From assembly GCA_029959085.1 (NCBI GenBank), contig JARWIR010000002.1, positions 46,682,233 through 46,746,232 on the forward strand: 64,000 nt of DNA, read 5' to 3'. Under the pieces are notes generated by a model. The model did no database searches. It had not been told where the DNA came from and saw nothing but the letters and a program-made list of their open reading frames with translations. The position numbers and the translations under genes were made by a program. This DNA is from Nemophila menziesii (taxonomy: Eukaryota > Streptophyta > Magnoliopsida > Boraginales > Hydrophyllaceae). Of this stretch, positions 12,794 through 24,226 are shown one piece after another (positions within the stretch are counted from its first letter, which is position 1; every line of letters begins with the position of its first letter).

Positions 12794-13029
12794 ACTAACC
12801 CTATGTATCATCTACCTACATGAAAATATGCTAAACAATATATACTCAACACATTATTACAAAATTAAATGGAAAAGGCAATTAGGGCAAAAATAGGGCT
12901 TTTTTGGAATAAACAAAAAACCAAGATTTATATTGAATTAGATAAAATTTTCACCAATCTTTACATTAAAATACAATATTAGTTTACTTTAAACATTCTA
13001 TGGGAGGATCAAATCTACGATTTAAAAGG

Positions 13030-13030
<1 letters not shown>

Positions 13031-13101
<71 letters not shown>
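13031..13101. repeat. TA microsatellite, unit A
   Basis: About 71 nt of TA. The equivalent tract in unit B (17,107-17,127) is only about 21 nt, so it changed length after duplication of the 4.03-kb unit. Confidence 0.9.
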
Positions 13102-13104
<3 letters not shown>

Positions 13105-14741
13105 AAACAAAATATATTTGGATCAAAGATTTAGTTTCTGACTCAGTACATATATACATCTCAAATGGTAAAAGGAATCTAGAATTTTCAATCAAACTCA
13201 TAAACCATTTAACACACAATAAAAGTCAAATTTTTTGATATTATTAGCATAAAATTAGTCATGTAATCAGTAAAAAATAAATCTTACCGTAGATATTATT
13301 AATGTTGATAATTGAATGAAATGACATGACCAACGACCCTAACATAAAAATATCTCATAAATAGATAGATGATCCTGCATGCAATAAAATATTGAATATT
13401 AATGATTATCTTAAATTTTAACATATATGATAAATAATCATGAAGTTTAAACTAAATATATTTTTCTAATCTAGATTAATTCAAATCTATCTATCAAACA
13501 TAAATACTTTTGCCTTTATTTTGATAATTAAATAAAATACAAACTACTCTTAAAGAGAAAGCCTAAGTAGGTGAGAAGATAAATTGTTTAGATTAAATAT
13601 AGATGTTTATATACTCTAGTCTAAATATATATTATCGAAATTGATAGGTTTCTTAAGAAATTATTAAAAGTCTCTTCATTGTGGAAGATTTATCTTCAAT
13701 TTGATTAGAATCCAAGTTGATATCATGAATGTTAATTGTATTTAAGGGACTAAATATATATATATTAAAAATCTACACAATTCTAAGTAAAATTTCAACT
13801 TTATTACCATCTAACATATATTTAATTGAATATTATTCATTAATCGAAATCCTTCTAATTATTTGCGATATCTATAACTAATGAAAGATCCTATATTCTG
13901 TTTATATATTAAAAAAAAACTAAATTGCATCTTCATACAAATATATAACAATCATTATATGTAACATTACGCAGATATGTAAATAGTATATTAACATCTA
14001 CTTAAAGAAATTACTACTTTTATCTTTAATTTTAGGAATTAAAACCTAGTAGTATATGTGAGTATACACAAATTATGTATTTTATGTAGATCTAGAGAAA
14101 AGAAAACTTAGAAATTGAGTTTATACCTTTGAATCCGAGGATGATGGCTATGGAGCAGGTGATTGGTACCCATATGACATTAGATCGATAATTCAAAATT
14201 TTATTGTATTTACTTGTTTTTTAATCTCCTAATATTATATGTGTGAAAATACCTAAATTGTGTATTTTGTTTAGATTGCGAGAGAATATAATGTAAAAAT
14301 TGAACTTATACCTTTGAATTTGACGATGGTGAAGACGGATTTGGAGGATGTTGCTTGCACTCCATCATAACGTACATTGACCCTATAGATTCAAAACTTC
14401 ATTTTCTAAGTTGTGTTAAATAAAACACCTAGTATATAATATGACTTTGTTATATAATATTCTTTTGTTATAAAACAAATGTTATAATATTTTGACGGCT
14501 CTATATAAATAATTAAAACCTAATATTCTCTAAGTGGGCTTACTATTTGGGTTATCTCTTATACTTTATTATAATATGACTTTATAAAGCCCAAATGAAT
14601 ATCCAATAATATATATAACACTTTGCTTGGATAATTATTTTGCTACCTTACTATATGCTAAAATCTAGTGGGCTACATCCTAGTCAAGGTAAATATAATA
14701 TTATGCATATATTATCTTCCCCACATGTGCACAAATAAAAA
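13102..14741. other. Gene-free part of unit A with twin exon-like segments
   Basis: No family is recognised. On the minus strand two related segments, near 14,107-14,190 and 14,285-14,395, each end in CAAAGGTATAA followed by a similar AT-rich tract. They look like a duplicated exon end with a 5' splice site. One opens MMECKQHPPNPSSPSSNSK. They may be another captured gene piece or chance. The same arrangement recurs in unit B near 18,136-18,420. Confidence 0.4.
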
Positions 14742-15144
14742 TATGAAATTTTTAGTCAACACAAGCCAATCTTGTGCACTAGTTTCGAACGTTGATTTAG
14801 GTACATAGCACTAGAGGTGTAAAGATATTAGCAAAACTAACCTCTCACGTCACAAATATAAATTTTGATGTTAAATTATAAATGAAGAAAAAACAAAGAA
14901 TAACATTGCAACCTCCTCCAAGAATAAGAGATTTACTAGTTAGTACATAATCATATGTGTACACTACTTATGCAATCAATTGACAAATACAAAGTCATAC
15001 CATTTAAAAAAAAAAAAATTCTCTTATTTATTTTTCTTGTTTTTTATATATGTTTAATACTTGTAATTTTTTCTGGCCTAGAAACTTCAATTCACACTTT
15101 AAGCAACACAAATCTAATTAGTTAAATACGTTAGATGTGATTAA

Positions 15145-15320
15145 GGGTTTTCTTTAGGGTTTCAAGTAATATATTAGAGTACGTTTTCTATTTCGCTCTT
15201 TATCTTTACTGACCCCGGTTCATCATCTTCTTCCTTATTATTTGCAGAAATGGTGTCAAAGGAGAAGTTTATTGACATGTAAGAGAAGAAGCAGAGGTAG
15301 CTAAGCTACTATAGGTCTAG
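15145..15320 (+). pseudogene. Gene-start-like fragment, copy B
   Basis: Same segment as at 11,110-11,240 but with about 50 more bases before TTATTTGCAGAA and the ATG. The CAG just before the ATG resembles a 3' splice site, so the telo-box part may be a non-coding first exon. The reading frame stops after MVSKEKFIDM. Confidence 0.4.
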
Positions 15321-15510
15321 ACGCATCTCGATTAATATCAAGTATCACCAAATATCCCTAGAGAATTCTAGTGTTCTATCATGAATACAAACCATCAATT
15401 AGGAAGATGAGCCGGAAAGTATGAAAAGTAAAAGATAGAAACTAAATGAGCAAAAAATGGACAAGAATTAAATATGTTTGACAAATAAAATAAATTGGTT
15501 ATCTTTAAAC

Positions 15511-16281
15511 AAGACAAATAAATTACGGATTTTCGAATTGTGTAGCAATAAACATAGAAAATTTAATCTTCAATAAAATTGTCTTGTACTAGGTGAGAGG
15601 ATAAATTATATTTTATATGTTAATTATTAATATGTTTAAGTTGCTAAATTAATATCTACCTATGAAATAAATATTAGTTTGCAGTCTGATACGATTAATA
15701 ATAGACTATGCGATGACTTTGTATATATTAGTTGTTTGACACGGTTACTTTTTTAGTTGACTTAGTAATATTAATATACTAATGGTGATGATAGAATAAT
15801 ATACTAATGGCATCATATTGAAAATGTAATTACCTATTTTGTACGACAATCTACTTACGGACATGATAAAGTAATGAGTAATGATATATGTCACCTCTTT
15901 TCATGTCACCCTTTTATCACCCATCTATTGAAATGTTCTGATTTCCTTGAATAGAAGATAGAGAAAAATTAAATAGGACAGAGAAATTAATTCATTGGTA
16001 CATGTAGGCATACACGTAGGAGGTGATAAAAAAATGGTGACATATATCATTACTCTAAAGTAATATAATAATCGACCCGCTGAAATAAAATAATAATGAA
16101 TTGTGTAGGATAAAAACTAATGGAAATGATAAGATAATATATTAATGGAACAAGTAGAATAATACAATCTTAAATCTATAAGATATTACATATAATCTAA
16201 GACGTTTTACATCAATTGAAGCGTATTGGTTGTTTAATATTATATATTTTTTAATTGGACGGTAGCAAATACAATAATTAT
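15511..16281. repeat. Piece of the 1.9-kb repeat inside composite unit B
   Basis: Same boundaries relative to the unit as at 11,435-12,205, again interrupted by the 180-bp MITE and again ending at ACAATAATTAT next to the antisense deacetylase fragment. Confidence 0.9.
15876..16055. mobile_element. 180-bp MITE, copy B
   Basis: Same length and flanking TAAAGTAAT duplication as copy A, with a few substitutions in the interior near its right end. It was carried along by duplication of the 4.03-kb unit rather than inserted independently. Confidence 0.9.
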
Positions 16282-16510
16282 AAGTGAACCTCCAGCATAG
16301 CTTTGACAAAAGGAGTACAAACCCACAAAAACAGGGCAATCCTCACCAACATTGTAACGCTTAAGATTCTTCAGCTAGTTTGGCATTGTTTCGAGAGTGA
16401 ACGTCCATTTTTGGTAGTAAATCATAGCGAGCGAGAAGATCGTCAGTAATTCGAACCCTCCTCTTAACTTCATCTCAACCTGATGCTAAGGAATTTCCTC
16501 CGTCCTCCAT
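16282..16510 (-). pseudogene. Histone deacetylase gene fragment, copy B
   Basis: Nearly identical to copy A, with the same two internal deletions, the same Asp-to-Val change in CPVFVG and the same junction to the 1.9-kb repeat. The ATG is at 16,510. The shared defects show that the fragment was already broken when the composite unit was duplicated. Confidence 0.88.
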
Positions 16511-16744
16511 CATATTCACCTACCAAAACATCATTATATTCAAAGGAATTTCCTCCGTCCTCCATAATATTCACCTACCAAAACATCATTATATTCAGAT
16601 GTGGAAAGTTCATAATATCCCAAAATTAGCAAAAACTATATATTCATACACACATAATAAAATCCTTTACTTGTTTCAGCATTTTTATTTTGTATACACA
16701 CAAAGTCAATATAAACATATACGGTCATAATAAATTAGGAAAAA

Positions 16745-16869
16745 TGCACCATTGGTCCTATCTAATGCAAAAAAGACAATTTTACATGTGATATACACTA
16801 ACCTTGCCTATCTAAGCCACTCCCCCATATATGCATAATTTTTGGAATAAAAAGGAGACCAATGGTGCA
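16745..16869. mobile_element. 125-bp inverted-repeat element (MITE-like), copy B
   Basis: Same TGCACCATTGGTC ends and length as copy A, at the same position in the unit. Confidence 0.6.
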
Positions 16870-17127
16870 ACTAACCCTATGTATCATCTACCTACATGAA
16901 AATATGCTAAACAATATATACTCAACACATTATTACAAAATTATATGGAAAAGGCAATTAGGGCAAAAATAGGGCTTTTTTGGAATAAACAAAAAACCAA
17001 GATTTATATTGAATCAGATAAAATTTTCACCAATCTTTACATTAAAATACAATATTAGTTTATTTTAAACATTCTATGGGAGGATCAAATCTACGATTTA
17101 AAAGGTTATATATATATATATATATAT

Positions 17128-18769
17128 TTTAAACAAAATATATTTTGGATCAAAGATTTAGTTTCTGACTCAGTACATATATAAATCTCAAATGGTAAAA
17201 GGAATCTAGAATTTTCAATCAAACTCATAAACCATTTAACACACAATAAAAGTCAAATTTTTTGATATTATTAGCATAAAATTAGTCATGTAATCACTAA
17301 AAAATAAATCTTACCGTAGATATTATTAATGTTGATAATTGAATGAAATGACATGACCAACGACCCTAACATAAAAATATCTCATAAATAGATAGATGAT
17401 CCTGCATGCAATAAAATATTGAATATTAATGATTATCTTAAATTTTAACATATATGATAAATAATCATGAAATTTAAACTAAATATATTTTTCTAATCTA
17501 GATTAATTCAAATCTATCTATCAAACATAAATACTTTTGCCTTTATTTTCATAATTAAATAAAATACAAACTACTCTTAAAAAGAAAGCCTAAGTAGGTG
17601 AGAAGATAAATTGTTTAGATTATATATAGATTTTTATAGACTCTAGTCTAAATATACATTATCGAAATTGATAGGATTGTTAAGAAATTATTAAAAGTCT
17701 CTTCATTGTGGAAGATTTATCTTCAATTTGATTAGAATCAAAGTTGATATCATGAATGTTAATTGTATTTAAGGGACTAAATATATAGATATTAAAAATC
17801 TACACAATTCTAAGTAAAATTTCAACTTTATTACCATCTAACATATATTTAATTGAATATTATTCATTAATCGAAATCCTTCTAATTATTTGCGATATCT
17901 ATAACTAATGAAAGATCCTATATTCTGTTTATATATTAAAAAAAAAACTAAATTGCATCTTCATACAAATATATAACAATCATTATATGTAACATTACGC
18001 AGATATGTAAATAGTATATTAACATCTACTTAAAGAAATTACTACTTTTATCTTTAATTTTAGGAATTAAAACCTAGTAGTATATGTGAGTATACACAAA
18101 TTATGTATTTTATGTAGATCTAGAGAAAAGAAAACTTAGAAATTGAGTTTATACCTTTGAATCCGAGGATGATGGCTATGGAGCAGGTGATTGGTACCCA
18201 TATGACATTAGATCGATAATTCAAAATTTTATTGTATTTACTTGTTTTTTAATCTCCTAATATTATATGTGTGAAAATACCTAAATTGTGTATTTTGTTT
18301 AGATTGCAAGAGAATATAATGTAAAAATTGAACTTATACCTTTGAATTTGACGATGGTGAAGACGGATTTGGAGGATGTTGCTTGCACTCCATCATAACG
18401 TACTTTGACCCTATAGATTCAAAACTTCATTTTCTAAGTTGTGTTAAATAAAACACCTAGTATATAATATGACTTTGTTATATAATATTCTTTTGTTATA
18501 AAGCAAATGTTATAATATTTTGACGGCTCTCTATAAATAATTAAAACCTAATATTCTCTAAGTGGGCTTACTATTTGGGTTATCTCTTATACTTTATTAT
18601 AATATGACTTTATAAAGCCCAAATGAATATCCAATAATATATATAACACTTTGCTTGGATAATTATTTTGCTACCTTACTATATGCTAAAATCTAGTGGG
18701 CTACATCCTAGTCAAGGTAAATATAATATTATGCATATATTATCTTCCCCACATGTGCACAAATAAAAA
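17128..18769. other. Gene-free part of unit B
   Basis: Collinear with 13,102-14,741, including the twin exon-like segments on the minus strand. Nothing further is recognised. Confidence 0.5.
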
Positions 18770-19164
18770 TATGAAATTTTTAGTCAACACAAGCCAATCT
18801 TGTGCACTAGTTTCGAACGTTGATTTAGGTACATAGCACTAGAGGTGTAAAGATAATAGCAAAACTAACCTCTCACGTCACAAATATAAATTTTGATGTT
18901 AAATTATAAATGAAGAAAAAACAAAGAATAACATTGCAACCTCCTCCAAGAATAAGAGATTTACTAGTTAGTACATAATCATATGTGTACACTACTTATG
19001 CAATCAATTGACAAATACAAAGTCATACCATTAAAAAAAAAAAATTCTCTTATTTATTTTTCTTGTTTTTTATATATGTTTAATACTTGTAATTTTTTCT
19101 GGCCTAGAAACTTCAATTCACACTTTAAGCAACACAAATCTAATTAGTTAAATACGTTAGATGT

Positions 19165-19340
19165 GATTAAGGGTTTTCTTTAGGGTTTCAAGTAATATAT
19201 TAGAGTACGTTTTCTATTTCGCTCTTTATCTTTACTGACCCCGGTTCATCATCTTCTTCCTTATTATTTGCAGAAATGGGGTCAAAGGAGAAGTTTATTG
19301 ACATGTAAGAGAAGAAGCAGAGGTAGCTAAGCTACTATAG
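19165..19340 (+). pseudogene. Gene-start-like fragment, copy C
   Basis: Third copy of the telo-box and ATG segment. A substitution changes the second codon region (ATGGGGTCAAAGG instead of ATGGTGTCAAAGG). The frame stops shortly after, as in the other copies. Confidence 0.4.
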
Positions 19341-19536
19341 GTCTAGACGCATCTCGATTAATATCAAGTATCACCAAATATCCCTGGAGAATTCTAGTGT
19401 TCTATCATGAATACAAACCATCAATTAGGAAGATGAGCCGGAAAGTATGAAAAGTAAAAGATAGAAATTAAATGAGCAAAAAATGGACAAGAATTAAATA
19501 TGTTTGACAAATAAAATAAATTGGTTATCTTTAAAC

Positions 19537-22143
19537 AAGACAAATAAATTACGGATTTTCGAATTGTGTAGCAGTAAACATAGAAAATTTAATCTTCAAT
19601 AAAATTGTCTTGTACTAGGTGAGAGGATAAATTATATTTTATATGTTAATTATTAATATGTTTAAGTTGCTAAATTAATATCTACCTATGAAATAAATAT
19701 TAGTTTGCAGTCTGATACGATTAATAATAGACTATGCGATGACTTTGTATATATTAGTTGTTTGACACGGTTACTTTTTTAGTTGACTTAGTAATATTAA
19801 TATACTAATGGTGATGATAGAATAATATACTAATGGCATCATATTGAAAATGTAATTACCTATTTTGTACGACAATCTACTTACGGACATGATAAAGTAA
19901 TGAGTAATGATATATGTCACCTCTTTTCATGTCACCCTTTTATCACCCATCTATTGAAATGTTCTGATTTCCTTGAATAGAAGATAGAGAAAAATTAAAT
20001 AGGACAGAGAAATTAATTCATTGGTACATGTAGGCATACACGTAGGAGGTGATACAAAAATGGTGACAAATATCATTACTCTAAAGTAATATAATAATCG
20101 ACCCGCTGAAATAAAATAATAATGAATTGTGTAGGATAAAAACTAATGGAAATGATAAGATAATATATTAATAGAACAAGTAGAATAATACAATCTTAAA
20201 TCTATAACATATTACATATAATCTAAGACGTTTTACATCAATTGAAGCGTATTGGTTGTTTAATATTATATATTTTTTAATTGGACTGTAGAAAATACAA
20301 TAATTATATCATTATTTCAATTATATGATTTTTTAAAGAATTGATACAATGTAACATACTTCATCGCATATTTATTGACTGTTAATCGATACAATAATAG
20401 TTTTTATTGATTATGAGCGATGAGTTTCCTCAATAAATAAAAAATTTGTAGAATTTTAAATTAAAAATGAATTGTTCTGACCTATATGTCAAATTATTAT
20501 TTTTTGATTATTTCAACTTGGTAAGTGTGTAATTCAGTGGGCATAATTTAAAAGTTTTATTCTTACTTGTTGCATAGACATAGATTCCCTTATGAGTCTA
20601 CATGATAGACATACACATGTATTATAGTTGTAGTAAGAGATATATGAATATTGATTTTAATCCCTAAGTCATATGGGGAAGAAAATTGTAATTTTATAAT
20701 ATTTATATATGTATTTTAATTTTATTTGAGTGTGGTATGTCACGCTAGGTAGTATATGTTGACAAGTCTGGACATACACTTATTTTATATATTTATTTAA
20801 TTTAAGAATATGTCCTATATAAATTCAGTGATCATGGTTTTAAATATATCCTTTTGCTAAAAGATAAATATTAACATACGCTATCATATGTATTTTTTTG
20901 TTGGGATAGTGGTAGCTCACCCTTCTTTTCCAAACCCTAACAGATTGAAGAGAGTCCATAAAAATCAGGGATATAAGAATCAATGACTCAAGAGAAAGAT
21001 CTAGGATTAAAGTTCAAATCTATCAATGTTGGATTTATATTTATTTAAAAAATACTGTATAAAATATATTAATTCTGTTTAACATGAATTTTTTAATTTT
21101 TAATATAAAAATATTTATTCTCTGTTTGTCTGTTATTTATATTATTTAGAGTAAATGGTTTCATTTCAATGGGGAAAATAATTTTTTACCCATTATCTAT
21201 AATTTTAAAATAAAAAGAAATTTGTATATTATTTTTTTATTGGTCTTACTCCCAACCCACCCACCCTTGCGAGTCCACCTAAATTTACCTCTATATAAAA
21301 TTTAAAATTATTTTATATATGTTTGAATACTTCCGAATATATACTAACTTCTTCATCAATCTTGAACCACATATTACTTATTTTTCTCTTAAACATTATA
21401 TTTATATATGTAAACTAATGATATTTGACCACTTATATAATATTTTTATACACACCACTTGATTTTATTCTATGTTATTAATATAGTCTTAAAAAGTCTC
21501 GTTGAAAACAAACACGATTCTTTAAATATTAGAAGAAAAGTTATTACGAAACTCTAAAAAAGACAAATAAATCACGGATTTTCGAATTGTGTAACAATAA
21601 ACACAGAAAATTTAATCTTCAATAAAATTTTCTTGTACTCGGTGAGAGGATAAATTATATTTTATATGTTAATTATTAATATGTTTATGTTGCTAAATTA
21701 ATATCTACCTACGAAATAAATATTAGTTTGCGGTCTGATACGATTAATAATAGACTATGTGATGACTTTGTATATATTAGTTGTTGACACGTTGGTTAAT
21801 TTTCTAGTTGACATAGTAATATTAATATACTAATGGTGATGATAGAATAATATACTAGTGGCATCATATTGAAAATGTAATAACCGATTTTGTACGACAA
21901 TCTACTTAGGGACATGATAAATTAATATAATAATAGACCTGCTGAAATAAAATAACAATGAATTGTGTAGGATAAAAACTAATGGAAATGATAAGATAAT
22001 ATGTTAATGGAACATGTAGAATAATATAATCTTAAATCTATAAGATTGTACATATAATCTAAGAAGCTTTACATCAATTGAAGCTTATTGGTTATTTAAT
22101 ATTATATATTTTTTAATTGGACGGTAGCAAATACAATAATTAT
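19537..22143. repeat. Diverged 1.9-kb repeat: one full and one partial unit
   Basis: Unit C of the 4.03-kb array continues here beyond the point where units A and B switch to the deacetylase fragment. It gives a full 1.9-kb-type unit (with the MITE at 19,902-20,081) up to about 21,559, then a partial unit to 22,143. The sequence is visibly more diverged from the 1-5,050 units than those are from each other, and the TA microsatellite is reduced to a few bases near 20,705. The partial unit has no MITE and shows a second empty insertion site near 21,915. Confidence 0.88.
19902..20081. mobile_element. 180-bp MITE, copy C
   Basis: Third copy, flanked by TAAAGTAAT like the others, with one substitution in the right terminal repeat (GGTGACAAATATC). 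Confidence 0.9.
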
Positions 22144-22435
22144 AAGTTAACCTCCAGCATAGCTTTGACAAAAGGAGTACAAACCAACAAAAACAGGGCA
22201 ATCCTCACCAACATTGAAACGCTTAAGATTCTTCAGCTGGTTTGGCATTGTTTCGAGAGTGTTTCTCTTAAGGAAATTAATGTAATGATCAGCGTGAAAC
22301 TTGCAAAGATCCTCATCTCTAGCAAGAGCGGGTTTTAAAACGTCCATTTTTGGTAGTTAATCATTGAGAGCGAGAAGATCGTGAGTAATTCGAACCCTCC
22401 TCGTAACTTCATCTGAAATTTCCTCCGTCCTCCAT
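22144..22435 (-). pseudogene. Histone deacetylase gene fragment, less deleted copy
   Basis: The minus strand from an ATG at 22,435 keeps the part missing from copies A and B: KPALARDEDLCKFHADHY and INFLKRN, followed by [20 protein letters not shown] and [12 protein letters not shown]. This matches plant class I deacetylases of the HDA19 type over about 65 residues. The first conserved motif (after the position of KRRV) is still deleted and Asp in CPVFDG is still Val, so both defects predate the array copies. A short deletion just after the start codon breaks the frame. It joins the 1.9-kb repeat at the same point as copies A and B and abuts CACTA DNA on its other side at 22,462. Confidence 0.88.
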
Positions 22436-22461
22436 AATATTCACCTACCAAAACATCATTA

Positions 22462-23100
22462 CAACGAGAAGGAGCAAATCGACTGGTATATCCTACTTAA
22501 TTGCGATGAAATCCAACAGTTGATGACGTAAGGTTACAATTTATTTATTGAATGTTTATTCAATTTATTTAATAAATGTTAATTCATTGTTGATCGTCAA
22601 ATGTGCAGAGAACACAAAGCCACGTTATCGGGTTCCCCAGACGAAAAAGATAGGAAACACCGGCAAAATTTCCGAGACTGGTTTCTGCATAAGGTATACA
22701 TCCATTCAAATACAAAATTAATATTCCATTTTAGGAAACATTGTTATAACTGTTTATGCTTGTAGGTTTATGAAATGGAAAAAGAAGGTGATGCATTCGC
22801 TACAAGTGAGATGATTTCATTGGCTAGTAAGTCTCATGGTGCAGTTTATAAGTACGATTCATGTGTTGTGAATGGTGTTAAATGGGTCACTAAAGGAAAG
22901 GGTGAAACAAGGGTGACACAAGATTACGGGGTATCCGCCATCTACAATGGAATACCGTTTTACGGTGAATTGGTCAAGGTTGTAGAGATCACATATGACG
23001 ATGACTGTTCTGTTGTGCTGTTCGAGTGTAATTGGTATGACACGAGTAAACCGAGGAAAGAGCATGGGGTAACTCTTGTCAACACGTCTAATTTTTTTTG
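22462..23100 (+). pseudogene. CACTA TNP2-type transposase gene, C-terminal fragment (5' part of DUF4216 region)
   Basis: Three exon pieces with good splice sites join in frame: 22,462-22,527 (EKEQIDWYILLNCDEIQQLM), 22,609-22,693 (EHKATLSGSPDEKDRKHRQ to DWFLHK) and 22,766-23,100 (VYEMEKEGDAFATSEMISLA to LVNTSNFF). The last includes NGIPFYGELVKVVEITYDDD and VVLFECNWYDT, the pattern of the DUF4216 domain at the C-terminus of plant TNP2-type CACTA transposases. The catalytic N-terminal two-thirds is missing. The frame ends where a 20-bp minisatellite begins. The rest of the domain lies inverted at 23,780-24,223. Confidence 0.85.
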
Positions 23101-23714
23101 TGTTTAGAGTCAAAGTTAAGTGTTTAGAGTCAAAGTTAAGTGTTTATGGTGAAAGTTAAGTGTTTAGAGTCAAAGTTAAGTGTTTATGGTCAAAGTTGAG
23201 TGTTTAGAGTCAAAGTTAAGTGTTTATGGTCAAAGTTAAGTGTTTAGAGTCAAAGTTAAGTGTTTATGGTCAAAGTTAGGTGTTTATGGTCAAAGTTAGG
23301 TGTTTATGGTCAAAGTTGAGTGTTTAGAGTCAAAGTTAGGTGTTTAGAGTCAAAGTTAAGTGTTTAGAGTCAAAGTTAAGTGTTTATGGTCAAAGTTGAG
23401 TGTTTAGAGTCAAAGTTAAGTGTTTATGGACAAAGTTAAGTGTTTATGGTCAAAGTTAAGTGTTTAGAGTCAAAGTTAAGTGTTTGTGGTCAAAGTTAAG
23501 TGTTTGTGGTCAAAGTTAAGTGTTTAGAGTCAAAGTTAAGTGTTTAGAGTCAAAGTTAAGTGTTTGTGGTCAAAGTTAAGTGTTTAGAGTCAAAGTTAAG
23601 TGTTTGTGGTCAAAGTTAAGTGTTTAGAGTCAAAGTTAAGTGTTTAGAGTCAAAGTTAAGTGTTTAGAGTCAAAGTTAAGTGTTTAGAGTCAAAGTTAAG
23701 TGTTTAGAGTCAAA
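23101..23714 (+). repeat. 20-bp minisatellite, forward array (about 31 units)
   Basis: Thirty full units and a partial one of TGTTTAGAGTCAAAGTTAAG follow without a single indel. The variable positions give TGTTTAGAGT, TGTTTATGGT or TGTTTGTGGT forms. It starts exactly after the TNP2 fragment. The same unit forms an inverted array at 24,227-24,699. Confidence 0.97.
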
Positions 23715-23779
23715 TCACCCAAATATAAAAAGTTTAAGTAAATAAAATGTTTTAATACAAATAAACCCAAAAAAAACTC

Positions 23780-24223
23780 CTACTCAGAATCATATCCACT
23801 AACAACTATAGGTTCGCCATCACTATCAACCTCAATGGGTTCTTCCTCATCACCGTACTCATCCAAGGTGTCATCTTCAATTTCCTCGTTTTCATCAACA
23901 ACCGTATCAAAATTCAAAGCAACAAAAAAATGAGCAGGGTCAATCTCGATCTCCTCAGGGGATGCCAAGTTCACCGGATCGGAAATCGTCTCGGTATTCA
24001 CTAAAGGGATATCGACACTCGTATCCCCACCAGTGGGCATTGACTCTGCACCCCATAACTCAGGACTCCATATATGTCTATCATTGAGTTCCCATACTAC
24101 TTTCCAACCTTTTTGTGATTTCCTTAAACTAATCTCGTCTATGTAAAAAACTTTTTTTGCTTGAGTAGCTAAGATGTACGGCTCTGATTGCCAAAAAAAA
24201 TTAGACGTGTTGACAAGAGTTAC
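23780..24223 (-). pseudogene. Inverted 3' end of the TNP2-type gene (DUF4216 region to stop)
   Basis: The minus strand from 24,223 reads VTLVNTSNFFWQSEPYILAT, then KKVFYIDEISLRKSQKGWKV, then an acidic tail ending SGYDSE and a stop at 23,780. This is the direct continuation of the DUF4216 region that breaks off at 23,100 on the plus strand, but in opposite orientation. About 32 bp (encoding VTLVNTSNFF) are present at both places, at 23,069-23,100 and, inverted, at 24,192-24,223. The segment lies between two inverted 20-bp minisatellites. The acidic tail (runs of Glu and Asp) is typical of the C-termini of this family. Confidence 0.85.
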
Positions 24224-24226
24224 AAG

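Larger units (their letters stand above)
10713..20300. repeat. Tandem array of a 4.03-kb composite repeat (about 2.4 units)
   Basis: Equivalent points (TATGAAATTTTTAGTCAACA) lie at 10,715, 14,742 and 18,770, giving periods of 4,027 and 4,028 bp. The third unit runs only to about 20,300, where it continues as plain 1.9-kb repeat instead of switching to the histone deacetylase fragment. Each full unit holds, in order, a gene-start-like fragment, 770 bp of the 1.9-kb repeat with an inserted 180-bp MITE, an antisense histone deacetylase fragment with a duplicated tail, a 125-bp inverted-repeat element, a TA microsatellite, and about 1.6 kb without a gene. Units are highly similar, with small indels, so the composite was assembled before it was tandemly duplicated. 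Confidence 0.92.

Noticed and set aside
22144..22435. A functional histone deacetylase gene or microprotein
   Set aside because: Only the N-terminal fifth is present, the first conserved motif is deleted, a conserved Asp is Val, and the frame is broken near the start.
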